NCBI RefSeq assembly: GCF_022968395.1
Contig: NZ_JALJQZ010000011.1
Coordinates: 1-64,000 of the forward strand
Reading direction: 5' to 3'
DNA from: Affinirhizobium lemnae
GTDB taxonomy: Bacteria; Pseudomonadota; Alphaproteobacteria; Rhizobiales; Rhizobiaceae
Length of the DNA stretch: 64,000 bases
Part shown: positions 50,438 to 60,140 of the stretch, piece after piece
Position numbering within the stretch: position 1 is the stretch's first letter
How the letters are laid out: every line of letters begins with the position of its first letter
Notes under the pieces: model-generated
What the model was told of the DNA's origin: nothing
Databases searched by the model: none
The model's input: only the letters and a program-made list of their open reading frames with translations
Position numbers and translations under genes: made by a program

Positions 50438-52557
50438 GCCGTTTCCTTCTTGAGCCATACCCGATTGTCATGAACGGCGGCACCGCCATAGGGTGCCACC
50501 GGGTCAGCCCCGGTCAGGACATTGATCCCCTCACCATCTATATGTGCACCATTCGGCCAGAGCCCCTCGGCAATCAGAACGCCGCGCCGGGCAGTCGCAA
50601 CGATCTTGACGTGGATGCGCAGGTCACCTCGCCGGTTGCCGATGCGAACGATGCTGCCGTCTTCAAGATCATGGCTGGCGGCATCATCCGGGTGAACCAT
50701 CACCTCTGGACGCCCCTCTTTGTCGCGGGAGGTTTTTGTCTCCGCAAACGTGGAGTTCAGGAAGTTGCGCGCAGGCGACGTGGCCAGCCGGAAGGGATGC
50801 TCATCATCGGTCAGTTCGATGACATTGACCTGATCGGGGAATGTCGGAAGCTCCGCGTGGGGCCCGAGCGGACCGATACTGGCTGGCGTCTTGTTGGGGG
50901 ATGGACCGTTTGCCCAATCCGGCTTGAAGCGGAACTTCCCATCCGGATAGCCAAAGCCGTTGAGATAGTGAGACTCCTCGAAGCCCGGCTGACAATCGAT
51001 CCATTTGTCGACCAGCAGCTGCTCGTAACCCGGATAGCCGTTCGGCAGCAGCATGCGATCGATATGTTCGCATTCGCTCAAACCGAAGCCCTGATAGTGA
51101 TCCACGCCAAGGCGCTTGGCGAGTTCCTCAATGACGAAGAGATTGGTGCGCACGGTGGCCGGTGGCTCCACCAGTTTCGGACCGAGCAGGATGTGGTTCT
51201 GACCGCCAGCGCGGTACAGATCATCATGTTCAACGAACATCGTCGCAGGCAAGACGATATCGGCTACCTGCGCGGTGTCTGTCATGAAATGCTCATGGAC
51301 GGCGACAAACAGGTCATCGCGCAGGAAACCCTGCCGCACCAGCCGCTGCTCCGGCGCGATATTCATCGGATTTGTGTTCTGGATGAGAAGTGCCGTCACC
51401 GGTCCACGATGGCGCAGCGCCACCGGATCACCCGTCAGAACGCGACCGATCTGTGACTGGTCCAGCATGCGAATATCGGGGTCGACATAGGCTGTGCCCA
51501 TCAGTTCGCGCTTGTCGAGCCGGAAGAGTTCTCCATTGTTGTGAAAGGCGCCGCCACCCTCGTACTGCCAGGAGCCGAGCACGGTGGCGATCGAAAGCGC
51601 CGCGTGCATCGACACGGTTCCGTTGCGCTGGCGCGTAAAGCCATAGCCCAGGCGGAAGAAGGTTTTCTTCGTCGTGCCGACGAGACGCGCGAAAGCCTCG
51701 ATCTCTTCGACCGAGAGCCCGGTAATGGCAGACGCCCATTCTGGCGTCTTCGCCTGAAGATGCGCTTCCAATCCTGCGGGATCGTCGGCAAATTTCGCCA
51801 TGTAGTCACGGTCGGCGTAACCATCCCGGAAAGCGATGTGCATGACGGCGCAGGCAAGTGCTGCATCCGTACCCGGCTTCAGGATGATCTTCACATCCGC
51901 CCGCTTCATCGTCGGGCTGTCGTAGATGTCGATAACGACGATCTTGGCGCCGCGCTCCTTGCGCGCCTTGACCGCATGGGTCATGACGTTGACTTGGGTC
52001 GCCACCGGGTTTGTCCCCCAGATCACCACGCAATCGGATTTCGCCATCTCGCGCGGATCGGGTCCACGCAAAGCGCCTGTTCCCAGCACATAGCCTGTCC
52101 AGGCCATATTCGTGCAGATGGAGCCAAAGAAGCCCGAATAACGCTTGGCGTGGCGAAGACGTTCGATGGAATCGCGCTGCACCTGCCCCATGGTTCCGGC
52201 ATAGAAATAAGGCCAGATCGCCTCGCTGCCGTGCTGGGCTTCGGCTTTCACGAAGGCTTCGGCAATCTCGTCCAGCGCGGCGTCCCAGGAAATCTCCTGC
52301 CAACTGCTGTCACCCTTTGCTCCCTTTCGCCTTTTCGGCGTCATGAGGCGGTCGGGGTGATAGAGCCGTTCCGCATAGCGAGCGACCTTGGCGCAGATGA
52401 CGCCTGCCGTGTAGCTATTGGCGTTGGCACCGCGCACGCGTCCGATCCGGCCATCATCGGTCAGATCAACGTCCAGCGCGCAGGCCGAGGGACAGTCATG
52501 CGGACAGACAGTGTGTCCGGTGGAATTTTTGAGTGTGATCGGGGTCGCAACGTTCAT
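50434..52557 (-). CDS. Molybdopterin oxidoreductase, DMSO reductase family
   Basis: A 707-residue enzyme with bis-molybdopterin guanine dinucleotide. The N terminus holds a [4Fe-4S] motif, VCPHDCPSACAL with the fourth Cys in GVICAKV. The molybdopterin domains follow, with VVIWGTNPVATQVNVMTHAV and the C-terminal cofactor-binding region starting near ATSPARNFLNSTF. No signal peptide is seen, so it is cytoplasmic. The substrate is unknown; relatives are formate-dehydrogenase-like or anaerobic-dehydrogenase-like. Start MNVATPITLKN; a 14-residue extension was rejected. Confidence 0.88.
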   Translation of the reverse strand: MNVATPITLKNSTGHTVCPHDCPSACALDVDLTDDGRIGRVRGANANSYTAGVICAKVARYAERLYHPDRLMTPKRRKGAKGDSSWQEISWDAALDEIAEAFVKAEAQHGSEAIWPYFYAGTMGQVQRDSIERLRHAKRYSGFFGSICTNMAWTGYVLGTGALRGPDPREMAKSDCVVIWGTNPVATQVNVMTHAVKARKERGAKIVVIDIYDSPTMKRADVKIILKPGTDAALACAVMHIAFRDGYADRDYMAKFADDPAGLEAHLQAKTPEWASAITGLSVEEIEAFARLVGTTKKTFFRLGYGFTRQRNGTVSMHAALSIATVLGSWQYEGGGAFHNNGELFRLDKRELMGTAYVDPDIRMLDQSQIGRVLTGDPVALRHRGPVTALLIQNTNPMNIAPEQRLVRQGFLRDDLFVAVHEHFMTDTAQVADIVLPATMFVEHDDLYRAGGQNHILLGPKLVEPPATVRTNLFVIEELAKRLGVDHYQGFGLSECEHIDRMLLPNGYPGYEQLLVDKWIDCQPGFEESHYLNGFGYPDGKFRFKPDWANGPSPNKTPASIGPLGPHAELPTFPDQVNVIELTDDEHPFRLATSPARNFLNSTFAETKTSRDKEGRPEVMVHPDDAASHDLEDGSIVRIGNRRGDLRIHVKIVATARRGVLIAEGLWPNGAHIDGEGINVLTGADPVAPYGGAAVHDNRVWLKKETA

Positions 52558-52643
52558 GTCTTTCCTATAGGACATGCGAAGGCTCGCAGAAAGCGGCATT
52601 TGCGTTGCATCAAATCTATTGAAATCATCCAGCAGGGTTTGGA

Positions 52644-53507
52644 ATGAACTACCGGCACATTTACCATGCAGGCAATTTTGCCGATGTTCTCAAGCATGCT
52701 GTCCTGGCTCTTTTGATCCGGCACATGCAGAAGAAGGACAAGGCTTTTCGTGTGCTGGATACCCATGCCGGTATTGGGCTCTACGACCTTTCTTCGGAAG
52801 AAGCGCAGAAGACGGGCGAGTGGCGGGATGGTATCGGCCGCCTGCTGGACGCCGATCGGGACAGTCAGGTCGCAAGCCTTCTGCAGCCCTATCTCGACGC
52901 GGTTCGTGCTGAAAATCCCAAAGGTGGCCTCACTTACTATCCCGGCTCTCCCCGTCTGGCGCGCAACCTGTTTCGTCCACAGGACCGGCTTGCGGCGATG
53001 GAACTGCATCCGGATGATTATCGCCGTCTGGCACGTCTTTTCGAAGGTGACTTCCAGGTCCGTGTGACCGAGCTGGATGGCTGGCTGTCGCTTGGCGCCC
53101 ACCTCCCGCCGAAAGAAAAGCGTGGCATCGTTCTCGTCGATCCGCCTTTCGAGATCGAAGGAGAATACGAACGGCTGGTTCAGGGCTTGGCAACAGCCTA
53201 TCGCCGATTTTCCGGTGGCACCTACTGCCTTTGGTATCCGCTGAAAAAAGGCGCGCCGATCCGGCGTTTCCATGAGGAATTGCAGGCGCTCGACATTCCC
53301 AAGATGCTTTGCGCAGAGCTTTCAGTGAAGAGTGACCGTGATGGCACCGGCCTGTCTGGCTCGGGCCTCATCATCGTCAATCCACCCTTCACGCTGAAAG
53401 ATGACCTTCATCGGCTTCTTCCTCCCCTGAAGGATCTGCTTGCCCAGGATCGCTTTGCATCTGCGCGCGCATTCTGGTTGCGTGGAGAAGAACGGATAGA
53501 CACTTAG
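52644..53507 (+). CDS. rlmJ: 23S rRNA (adenine-2030-N6)-methyltransferase
   Basis: A 287-residue SAM-dependent methyltransferase that modifies A2030 of 23S rRNA. The start MNYRHIYHAGNFADVLKHAV is diagnostic of the family. The SAM motif is RVLDTHAGIGLYDL and the catalytic motif VLVDPPFEIEGEY. The promoter shares an 86-bp gap with the divergent molybdoenzyme gene. Confidence 0.94.
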   Translation: MNYRHIYHAGNFADVLKHAVLALLIRHMQKKDKAFRVLDTHAGIGLYDLSSEEAQKTGEWRDGIGRLLDADRDSQVASLLQPYLDAVRAENPKGGLTYYPGSPRLARNLFRPQDRLAAMELHPDDYRRLARLFEGDFQVRVTELDGWLSLGAHLPPKEKRGIVLVDPPFEIEGEYERLVQGLATAYRRFSGGTYCLWYPLKKGAPIRRFHEELQALDIPKMLCAELSVKSDRDGTGLSGSGLIIVNPPFTLKDDLHRLLPPLKDLLAQDRFASARAFWLRGEERIDT

Positions 53508-53584
53508 TCGTTGGTCGCGATGGAACGGTGCTTGACCCGGCACGCACGCCGGGACATTTTCTCCGTGCATCGGAGATTTGATTC

Positions 53585-54250
53585 ATGTTCCGTTCTATTT
53601 TTCCAAAACTGATTGCCCTCACTACCCTTGTTGCGAGTCCATTCGCCACCGCAGCGCCAACGCGTGCGGAGGACAAAGCCGGGGCCTTCGATTTCTACGT
53701 TCTCGCCCTGTCCTGGTCGCCCACCTTCTGCTCAGGCGAGCGGGGACAGAAGAGCCCGCAGCAATGCGGCGCCGACAAGAAATTCTCCTTTATCGTCCAT
53801 GGGCTTTGGCCGCAGAATGAAAGCGGCTACCCCCAATCCTGCGCCAGTTCAGAACCGCGAACGGTGCCAGATGCCGTTGGGCGCCCCTATTTCGACATCA
53901 TGCCGTCCATGGGCCTCATCGGGCACCAATGGCGCAAGCATGGAACCTGCACGGGCCTTTCCCAGAAGGATTATCTGGAGAAAATCCGCAGCGCTTACAA
54001 CAAGATCAAGCTGCCGCAGGATCTGACCGCTCTCAAGACCGCCGGGACTTTCTCGGCCGAGGTGATCGAGCAGAAATTCACCGAGATCAATCCTGGCCTC
54101 ACCGCGGACTCCATCGCCGTCAATTGTGAGGCCTCCAAGTTTGAGGAGGTGCGGATCTGCATGACCAAGGATCTGGGCTTCCGCCCCTGCACGCAGGTTG
54201 ACCGGGGTGGCTGCAAGATCAAACGCATCACCGTGCCGCCGGCACAGTAA
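53585..54250 (+). CDS. Ribonuclease T2 family protein, exported
   Basis: A 221-residue RNase T2 that cleaves single-stranded RNA through a 2',3'-cyclic phosphate. A signal peptide (LIALTTLVASPFATAAPTRA) places it in the periplasm. Both active-site segments are present: SFIVHGLWPQNESG with His, and HQWRKHGTCTGL with the Glu-equivalent region and second His. Several cysteines can form the family disulphides. It starts 77 bp after rlmJ and precedes a GST by 16 bp. Confidence 0.93.
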   Translation: MFRSIFPKLIALTTLVASPFATAAPTRAEDKAGAFDFYVLALSWSPTFCSGERGQKSPQQCGADKKFSFIVHGLWPQNESGYPQSCASSEPRTVPDAVGRPYFDIMPSMGLIGHQWRKHGTCTGLSQKDYLEKIRSAYNKIKLPQDLTALKTAGTFSAEVIEQKFTEINPGLTADSIAVNCEASKFEEVRICMTKDLGFRPCTQVDRGGCKIKRITVPPAQ

Positions 54251-54266
54251 AATGTAAGGAAATGCC

Positions 54267-54863
54267 ATGAAACTGCTTGTGTCCCCAGCTTCCCCATACT
54301 CCGCGAAGTGCCGCATGGCGGCGCGCCATCTTGCACTTGGGGTCGAAGAAGTTCGTGTCGACACCAATGCCGAACCGCCGGAACTCATCGATAACAATCC
54401 GCTGGGCAAGATTCCGGTCCTTTTGCGCGATGGCCAAAAGCCTGTCTACGATTCGGTTGCCATCATGCAGTTCTTCAACCGTCAGTCCGGCGGCAAGCTT
54501 TATCCGGCAGAGGCGCAAGCCCGAACTGACGCGGAAGTACTGGAAGCACTGGCGGATGGTATTACGGATTGCCTGCTCGCCATCATCTACGAACGTCGGT
54601 TCCGGCCCGAGGATAAGGTCGAGCAGTCGTGGATCGACAAGCAGTGGAGCAAGGTGACACGCGGTCTGGATTATCTCGAGGCCAACCTTCCTGTCGTCGG
54701 CGACACCCTGCACGGCGGTCACTTCGCCCTTGCTGCACTGATCGGCTATCTTGATCTGCGCTTTGCTGGCAAATGGGCGGATGGCAGGCCGAAGCTTGCT
54801 GCGTGGCCAGACCAGTTTTCGAAGCTGTTCCCCGAATTTGCGACTGTGAAGCCTGCAGCCTGA
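54267..54863 (+). CDS. Glutathione S-transferase family protein
   Basis: A 198-residue GST. The N-terminal thioredoxin-like domain has LLVSPASPYSAKCRMAA with a Ser at the usual catalytic position, then NPLGKIPVLL with the cis-Pro and VYDSVAIMQF with the glutathione-binding Asp-Ser. The helical domain ends in HFALAALIGYLDLRF. It follows the RNase T2 gene by 16 bp, likely cotranscribed. Confidence 0.9.
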   Translation: MKLLVSPASPYSAKCRMAARHLALGVEEVRVDTNAEPPELIDNNPLGKIPVLLRDGQKPVYDSVAIMQFFNRQSGGKLYPAEAQARTDAEVLEALADGITDCLLAIIYERRFRPEDKVEQSWIDKQWSKVTRGLDYLEANLPVVGDTLHGGHFALAALIGYLDLRFAGKWADGRPKLAAWPDQFSKLFPEFATVKPAA

Positions 54864-54876
54864 TCACCAGCATAAA

Positions 54877-54907
54877 AAAAGCGGCCGAAGGTTCCCTCCG
54901 ACCGCTT
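54877..54907. terminator. Bidirectional terminator between GST and porin genes
   Basis: Arms AAGCGGCCGAAGG and CCTCCGACCGCTT pair over 13 bp with two wobbles. On the minus strand the stem is followed by seven T, so it mainly ends the porin transcript; on the plus strand the T-run is weak. Confidence 0.85.
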
Positions 54908-54927
54908 CTTGATCCAGAATACGCGGA

Positions 54928-55569
54928 TCAGAACTTGACGCCGATACCAACCTTGACCGAGTGGTCGTCGAAGCCGCGCGAGAAGTTCGTGCCGCCGAGG
55001 TTGTAATCCTTGTCCTGATAGTCCGTGTAACGATACTCAACGCGAGCGGTGATGTTGTTCGTTACCATGGTTTCAACGCCGGCGCCGACCGTGTAGCCGA
55101 GAGCCGTGTTGCTGTCGGTACCGCGAGCGTTGGAAACTTCATGGTCAGCAGCGGCCAGACCAGCCGTACCGTAGATCATGAAGGGGTTCAGGTCGTAGCC
55201 AACGCGGGCACGAACAGAGCCGTTCAGCTTTTCCTTGCCAACGGTGCCATTGCCTGCAGCGCCCTTCTGACCGTTGTAGCCGAGGTCTGCTTCAGCACCG
55301 TAAACGATCTGGCCGCTCTGCCAGTTGTAACCACCGAATACGCCGCCGCCTGCGCCGTCAGCGTCGGTGTGGCTCGAGCCACCCTTGAACTTGCCCATGT
55401 CGTACGAGCCGTAACCACCAAGGTAGAAACCGGACCAGTTGCTGACAGGTGCTGCAGTTTCAACGGCGGCAGGTGCTTCCGGAACCTGGGTGACAGCATC
55501 AGCCGCATGGGCCGAAACAGCGATGAGACCAGCGGCAGATGCCATGAGGGTCGCGATAAGAGTACGCAT
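54928..55569 (-). CDS. Outer membrane beta-barrel protein (Omp25/RopB-like)
   Basis: A 213-residue outer membrane protein. A signal peptide ends at VSAHA-ADAV. The linker is rich in Pro, Ala and Glu, and then an eight-stranded barrel starts at SNWSGFYLGGYGSYDMGKF. It ends in a terminal Phe (VKVGIGVKF), as barrels recognised by BamA do. AAGGAGAA gives a strong ribosome binding site, suggesting abundant expression. The Rhizobiales homologues RopB and Omp25 are major surface proteins. Confidence 0.93.
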   Translation of the reverse strand: MRTLIATLMASAAGLIAVSAHAADAVTQVPEAPAAVETAAPVSNWSGFYLGGYGSYDMGKFKGGSSHTDADGAGGGVFGGYNWQSGQIVYGAEADLGYNGQKGAAGNGTVGKEKLNGSVRARVGYDLNPFMIYGTAGLAAADHEVSNARGTDSNTALGYTVGAGVETMVTNNITARVEYRYTDYQDKDYNLGGTNFSRGFDDHSVKVGIGVKF

Positions 55570-55907
55570 ACTTAATTCTCCTTTTCATTGCCGTGAGGGA
55601 GAAGCTGCCTTTGTTTCCAGCAGGCTTTTGGTTTCCCGTCGCGTTGACAGTGAAATTGGTGGAGAAATGAGGAATTGAAAGTACCGAAATGTGAATTGAT
55701 TGTGGCAGAGCGATGGCTGAATCTGGATGTTGCTTCAAGGCAACATGCACTTTGTTAACCCTAACAAAGCGTATACGTTTGCTATTCATAAGGACTATTA
55801 TTCACATCGACGTGAATACATCAATAGATTCATGTATAACAAAAACAGGCCTCTCGCCCGATCTATTGTTAAGCGCGAACCGTAAAGCTCAATCATGAAA
55901 AACTTTA
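55570..55907. other. AT-rich intergenic region between porin and SDR genes
   Basis: About 340 bp between divergent genes, richer in A and T than its neighbours. It holds the porin promoter (not resolved) and a palindrome described separately. No gene is supported. Confidence 0.55.
55750..55769. repeat. Palindrome upstream of porin gene
   Basis: A perfect inverted repeat CTTTGTTA-ACCC-TAACAAAG, immediately followed by the palindrome CGTATACG (55770-55777). It lies 180 bp upstream of the porin start and 140 bp upstream of the SDR start. It has the form of an operator for a dimeric regulator, but none can be named. Confidence 0.5.
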
Positions 55908-56699
55908 GTGAAAACTCCCTCAAATGCGAGTGACAGCGTGAACAAAAGACAAACCATACTTGTGACAGGCGGCGCGAAGCGCATGGGCCGGGCAATTTGC
56001 GAAGATCTTGCCCGTCACGGACATGCCATTGCGATCCACGCGAACGCGTCGCTAGCCGAGGCGGAAGCTCTCGCCGCAAATCTTCGAGATGAGGGTTGTC
56101 AGGCTGTGGCCCTGCAGGCCGATCTGCTGGATGACCGGCAGACGGAAATGCTGATCTGCAGAGCGGCGGCGGAACTCGGGCCCCTCACCGGGCTGGTGAA
56201 TAGCGCCTCGATCTTTCTCAAGGATGAGCCGGATCGCTTCGAGCCGGATGTCTTCGACAAGCATTTTGCCATTCATGTCCGGGCTCCGTCCATTCTTTCG
56301 GCTGGCCTGCTGGCACAACTGCCGGAGGGCGAGACCGGGCTCATCGTCAACATCATCGATCAACGCGTCTGGAAGCTGACGCCTCAGTTCTACTCCTATA
56401 CTCTCTCCAAGGTCGCACTCTGGACCGCGACCCAGACCCTTGCACAAGCCTATGCGCCGCGCATCCGCGTGAACGGCATTGGCCCCGGCCCCTCCTTCAA
56501 AAGCGAGCGTCAGGCGGAAGAAGATTTCGCCAAGCAGATTGCCGGTCTGCCGTTGAAACAGGGGCCATCCCGGGATGAATTCGGCCGCACGATCCGTTTT
56601 CTTTTTGACACTCCGTCCATCACGGGCCAAATGATAGCCTTGGATGGTGGCCAGCATCTGGCCTGGGAAACGCCTGATGTGGCGGAGATCATTGAATGA
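55908..56699 (+). CDS. SDR family oxidoreductase (pteridine reductase-like)
   Basis: A 263-residue short-chain dehydrogenase. The dinucleotide motif is [15 protein letters not shown] and the catalytic Tyr-Lys are in [12 protein letters not shown]. The residue before this that is usually Ser reads Asp (NIIDQRVW), as in FolM and pteridine reductase PTR1, suggesting a pterin substrate. A GTG start at 55908 is used here, with a GTG at 55941 as the alternative; neither has a strong ribosome binding site. It overlaps uvrC by 4 bp. Confidence 0.85.
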   Translation: MKTPSNASDSVNKRQTILVTGGAKRMGRAICEDLARHGHAIAIHANASLAEAEALAANLRDEGCQAVALQADLLDDRQTEMLICRAAAELGPLTGLVNSASIFLKDEPDRFEPDVFDKHFAIHVRAPSILSAGLLAQLPEGETGLIVNIIDQRVWKLTPQFYSYTLSKVALWTATQTLAQAYAPRIRVNGIGPGPSFKSERQAEEDFAKQIAGLPLKQGPSRDEFGRTIRFLFDTPSITGQMIALDGGQHLAWETPDVAEIIE

Positions 56700-58732
56700 A
56701 TGGAACGAAACTGCCTGACGGCGGCGTTCTCTACGACGAATCAGATGACGATGAAGACGACGTAATCCAGCCGGAAGCGGAAGCGGCGTCATCGCTGTCT
56801 GGCGTCCAGTGGAACGAGGGCTGGAAGAACGAGTCGGGCCTGAAGGGCACCGATCTTATTGCCGAGTTCGTGAAGCATTTGCCGAACGCGCCAGGCGTTT
56901 ATCGCATGTTCAACGAAGCAGGCGATGTGCTGTATGTGGGCAAGGCCCGCAGCCTGAAGAAGCGTGTCTCGAATTATGCGCAAGGTCGGGTTCATTCCAA
57001 CCGTCTGTCGAAGATGGTGCGCGAAACCACGCAGATGGAATTCGTCACCACCCGCACGGAAACCGAAGCGCTGCTTCTGGAAGCGAACCTCATCAAGCGG
57101 CTGCGCCCCCGCTTCAACGTTCTGTTGCGCGACGACAAAAGCTTCCCATACATCATGATCACGGGCGATCATCGGGCACCGGCCATCTACAAGCATCGGG
57201 GTGCTCGGGCTCGCAAGGGCGATTACTTCGGACCCTTTGCCTCTGCGAGTGCGGTCGGTCGCACGATCAATTCCCTACAGCGCGCCTTCTTGCTGCGGAC
57301 CTGCACCGACAGCGTCTTTGAAAGTCGCACCCGGCCCTGTCTGCTGTTTCAGATCAAGCGCTGTTCCGGCCCCTGCACGCATGAGATCAGCGATTCGGAC
57401 TACGGGCTTCTGGTGCAGGAAGCGAAGGACTTCCTGTCCGGTAAGAGCCAGAGCGTAAAGGCGACCATCGCCAGCCAGATGGCGGAGGCCTCTGCCGATC
57501 TGGATTTCGAACGTGCCGCCGTCTATCGCGACCGGCTGGCGTCGCTCAGTCATGTCCAAGGCCATCAGGGCATCAATCCGGCCGGCGTTGAAGAGGCCGA
57601 TGTCTTTGCGATCTATCACGAAGGCGGATTGACCTGCATTCAGGTCTTCTTCTTCCGGGCGGGCCAGAACTGGGGCAACCAGGCCTATTTCCCCAAGGCG
57701 GACCCGCAGCTCCAAGGCTCGGAAGTTCTGAATGCCTTTCTGGCGCAATTTTACGACGACAAGCCGGTGCCGCGTCAGATCCTTCTATCGGAAACGATCG
57801 AGGAACAGGCTCTGCTTGCGGACGCGCTGAGTGAAAAGGCCGGATACAAGGTCACTATCTCCGTGCCGCAGCGCGGCGAGAAAAAGGATCTCAGCGACCA
57901 TGTGCTTGCCAATGCGCGCGAAGCCCATGGACGCCGTCTCGCAGAAACGGCATCGCAAGAGCGGCTGCTGAAGGGTTTCGCGGAAACCTTTGAACTGCCC
58001 TATGTGCCGCGCCGGATCGAGATCTACGATAACTCCCATATCATGGGCACGAATGCCGTGGGTGGCATGGTGGTTGCCGGACCGGAAGGCTTCGTGAAAG
58101 GCCAGTACCGCAAGTTCAACATCAAATCGACGGACATCACCCCCGGCGATGACTTCGGCATGATGCGCGAGGTGATGACGCGGCGCTTCTCACGTCTTCT
58201 GAAGGAGGAAGGCCTACCGGATCGCAGCGCTCTGCCTTCTCAGGAAGATGCTGTCGACGCGGGCTTTCCTGCCTGGCCGGATGTCATCCTCATCGACGGC
58301 GGCCATGGACAGATGTCTGCGGTGCGCAAGATTCTCGATGAGCTTGGTATAAGGCAGGTCGTCACGGCCATTGGCGTTGCCAAGGGTGTGGACCGCGATG
58401 CGGGGCGCGAGCGATTCTTTGCCGATGACCGCAGCGATTTTTCATTGCCGCCGCGGGATCCGGTGCTCTACTTCATCCAGCGACTTCGGGACGAGGCTCA
58501 CCGTTTTGCAATCGGCTCCCACAGGGCGCGGCGCAAGAAAGAGATGGTGAAGAACCCGCTCGACGAGATTTCGGGCATCGGCCCTTCGCGAAAGCGGGCG
58601 CTTCTCCAGCATTTCGGAACCGCGAAAGCCGTCTCCCGGGCCGGAATAACCGATCTGATGACGGTGGAGGGAATTTCGGAGTCGGTGGCAAAGCAGATCT
58701 ATAATCATTTCCACGAGAACAGATCGAATTGA
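56696..58732 (+). CDS. uvrC: Excinuclease ABC subunit C
   Basis: A 678-residue nuclease that makes both cuts in nucleotide excision repair. An acidic N-terminal extension of about 60 residues, usual in rhizobia, precedes the GIY-YIG domain ([19 protein letters not shown]). A UVR motif follows near [17 protein letters not shown]. The C-terminal RNase H-like nuclease contains [20 protein letters not shown], and two helix-hairpin-helix motifs end the protein. It starts by ATGA overlap with the SDR gene. Confidence 0.97.
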   Translation: MNGTKLPDGGVLYDESDDDEDDVIQPEAEAASSLSGVQWNEGWKNESGLKGTDLIAEFVKHLPNAPGVYRMFNEAGDVLYVGKARSLKKRVSNYAQGRVHSNRLSKMVRETTQMEFVTTRTETEALLLEANLIKRLRPRFNVLLRDDKSFPYIMITGDHRAPAIYKHRGARARKGDYFGPFASASAVGRTINSLQRAFLLRTCTDSVFESRTRPCLLFQIKRCSGPCTHEISDSDYGLLVQEAKDFLSGKSQSVKATIASQMAEASADLDFERAAVYRDRLASLSHVQGHQGINPAGVEEADVFAIYHEGGLTCIQVFFFRAGQNWGNQAYFPKADPQLQGSEVLNAFLAQFYDDKPVPRQILLSETIEEQALLADALSEKAGYKVTISVPQRGEKKDLSDHVLANAREAHGRRLAETASQERLLKGFAETFELPYVPRRIEIYDNSHIMGTNAVGGMVVAGPEGFVKGQYRKFNIKSTDITPGDDFGMMREVMTRRFSRLLKEEGLPDRSALPSQEDAVDAGFPAWPDVILIDGGHGQMSAVRKILDELGIRQVVTAIGVAKGVDRDAGRERFFADDRSDFSLPPRDPVLYFIQRLRDEAHRFAIGSHRARRKKEMVKNPLDEISGIGPSRKRALLQHFGTAKAVSRAGITDLMTVEGISESVAKQIYNHFHENRSN

Positions 58733-58823
58733 ACGGCAGAAGACAGATACGACACGAGAATTTTGAGTTGACGCTTCGAGCCCGAAGCATCACTTAAAGG
58801 CAATTGCAACTGACAGGTTGACC

Positions 58824-59411
58824 ATGGCATCGCGCGCATTGAACATTCCCAATCTTCTGACCTATGCGCGTATCGTAGCCGTACCGGTCGTCGTGGCGTG
58901 CTTTTTTGTCGAGGGGCGCCTCGAAAGCTCCGATGTGGCACGCTGGACCGCGCTAGCAATCTTCGTTGTTGCTTCCATCACGGACTACCTCGACGGCTAT
59001 CTGGCGCGCATCTGGAACCAGACATCGAATATCGGGCGCATGCTGGATCCGATTGCCGACAAACTTCTGGTTGCTTCCGTCCTGCTGCTGATGGCGGCGG
59101 ATGGCACGATTGCGGGCTGGTCGCTCTGGGCGGCGATCACCATTCTCTGCCGCGAAATTCTGGTGTCGGGCCTGCGAGAGTATCTGGCCGCGTTGAAGGT
59201 CGCCGTGCCTGTGACGCGCATTGCCAAGTGGAAAACCACCTTGCAGATGGTCTCTATCGCCTTCCTGCTGGCAGGCGATGCCGGGGACAAGGTTCTGCCC
59301 TACACAACCGAAATCGGTCGTGCCTTCCTCTGGATCGCGGCCATTCTTACGATCTATACCGGCTATGATTATTTCCGTGCTGGCCTCAAGCATGTGGTGG
59401 ATGAAGAATGA
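58824..59411 (+). CDS. pgsA: CDP-diacylglycerol-glycerol-3-phosphate 3-phosphatidyltransferase
   Basis: A 195-residue membrane enzyme that makes phosphatidylglycerol phosphate from CDP-diacylglycerol. The CDP-alcohol phosphotransferase motif is spread over DYLDGYLARIWNQ and NIGRMLDPIADKL with all conserved Asp and Gly. Five to six membrane helices. An ATG at 58824 with AGGT upstream was chosen. A perfect small hairpin (GCTTCG/CGAAGC) lies in the 91-bp gap after uvrC. Confidence 0.95.
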   Translation: MASRALNIPNLLTYARIVAVPVVVACFFVEGRLESSDVARWTALAIFVVASITDYLDGYLARIWNQTSNIGRMLDPIADKLLVASVLLLMAADGTIAGWSLWAAITILCREILVSGLREYLAALKVAVPVTRIAKWKTTLQMVSIAFLLAGDAGDKVLPYTTEIGRAFLWIAAILTIYTGYDYFRAGLKHVVDEE

Positions 59412-59665
59412 AGGTGAAGCTGGTCTATTTCGCCTGGGTCCGGGAGCGGATCGACAAGCCGGAAGAGGAAATCGACATTCCGGAAACAGTCGTGACCGGC
59501 CGGGATTTGCTGAATCACCTGAAGACCTTGGGCGAAGAATATGAAGCGGCACTTCAGTATCCGGAGGTGATCCGCCTCGCCATCAATCAGGAACATGTCG
59601 ACCACGACGAACCGATTGCCGGCGCGCGCGAAATCGGCATATTCCCACCGATGACGGGTGGATAA
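59408..59665 (+). CDS. moaD: Molybdopterin synthase sulfur carrier subunit
   Basis: An 85-residue ubiquitin-fold protein ending in the required Gly-Gly (IFPPMTGG), which is thiocarboxylated and donates sulfur to precursor Z. It overlaps pgsA by 4 bp (ATGA) and is followed by its partner moaE. Its product is the cofactor used by molybdoenzymes such as the one at 50.4-52.6 kb. Confidence 0.95.
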   Translation: MKVKLVYFAWVRERIDKPEEEIDIPETVVTGRDLLNHLKTLGEEYEAALQYPEVIRLAINQEHVDHDEPIAGAREIGIFPPMTGG

Positions 59666-59669
59666 GAAA

Positions 59670-60140
59670 ATGGTGGCTCTGAAGCCCTTCATCCGCGTCC
59701 AGCGCGAAGATTTCGATCTGCAAACCGAGATCGCGATGTTGACAGAGGGGCGACAGGACATTGGCGCCGTCGTGACGTTCACCGGCCTCTGCCGCGATGA
59801 AGGCGGAAGTCTTAACGCTCTCGAACTTGAGCACTACCCCGGCATGGCGGAAGCGGAAATGGCCCGCATCGCCGAACTGGCAATCGCGCGCTTCTCCCTT
59901 CTCGGCCTCTCAGCCGTCCATCGCTACGGCAAGATTGCGCCTGGCGAGAATATCGTGCTGGTCATTGCCGCCGCATCTCATCGGCAGGCAGCCTTCGATG
60001 GTGCGAATTTCGTTATGGATTTTCTGAAGACTGCAGCTCCCTTCTGGAAGAAGGAGCACCTTGCGAATGGCTCCACGGGCAGTTGGGTCGCGGCAAAGGA
60101 TGCCGATGACGCCGCGCGCGATAAGTGGCTCAAGCCATAG
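59670..60140 (+). CDS. moaE: Molybdopterin synthase catalytic subunit
   Basis: A 156-residue catalytic subunit that, with MoaD, adds the two sulfurs of molybdopterin. Typical are DIGAVVTFTGLCRDEGGSL, the catalytic Lys segment PFWKKEHLANG and HRYGKIAPGENIVLVIAAA. ATG at 59670 is preferred; a GTG at 59658, which would overlap moaD, is the alternative. Its last 11 bp overlap the convergent permease gene. Confidence 0.95.
   Translation: MVALKPFIRVQREDFDLQTEIAMLTEGRQDIGAVVTFTGLCRDEGGSLNALELEHYPGMAEAEMARIAELAIARFSLLGLSAVHRYGKIAPGENIVLVIAAASHRQAAFDGANFVMDFLKTAAPFWKKEHLANGSTGSWVAAKDADDAARDKWLKP

Noticed and set aside
51541-52647. 368-codon plus-strand frame opposite the molybdoenzyme
   Set aside because: Shadow of the oxidoreductase gene; no domain or ribosome binding site.
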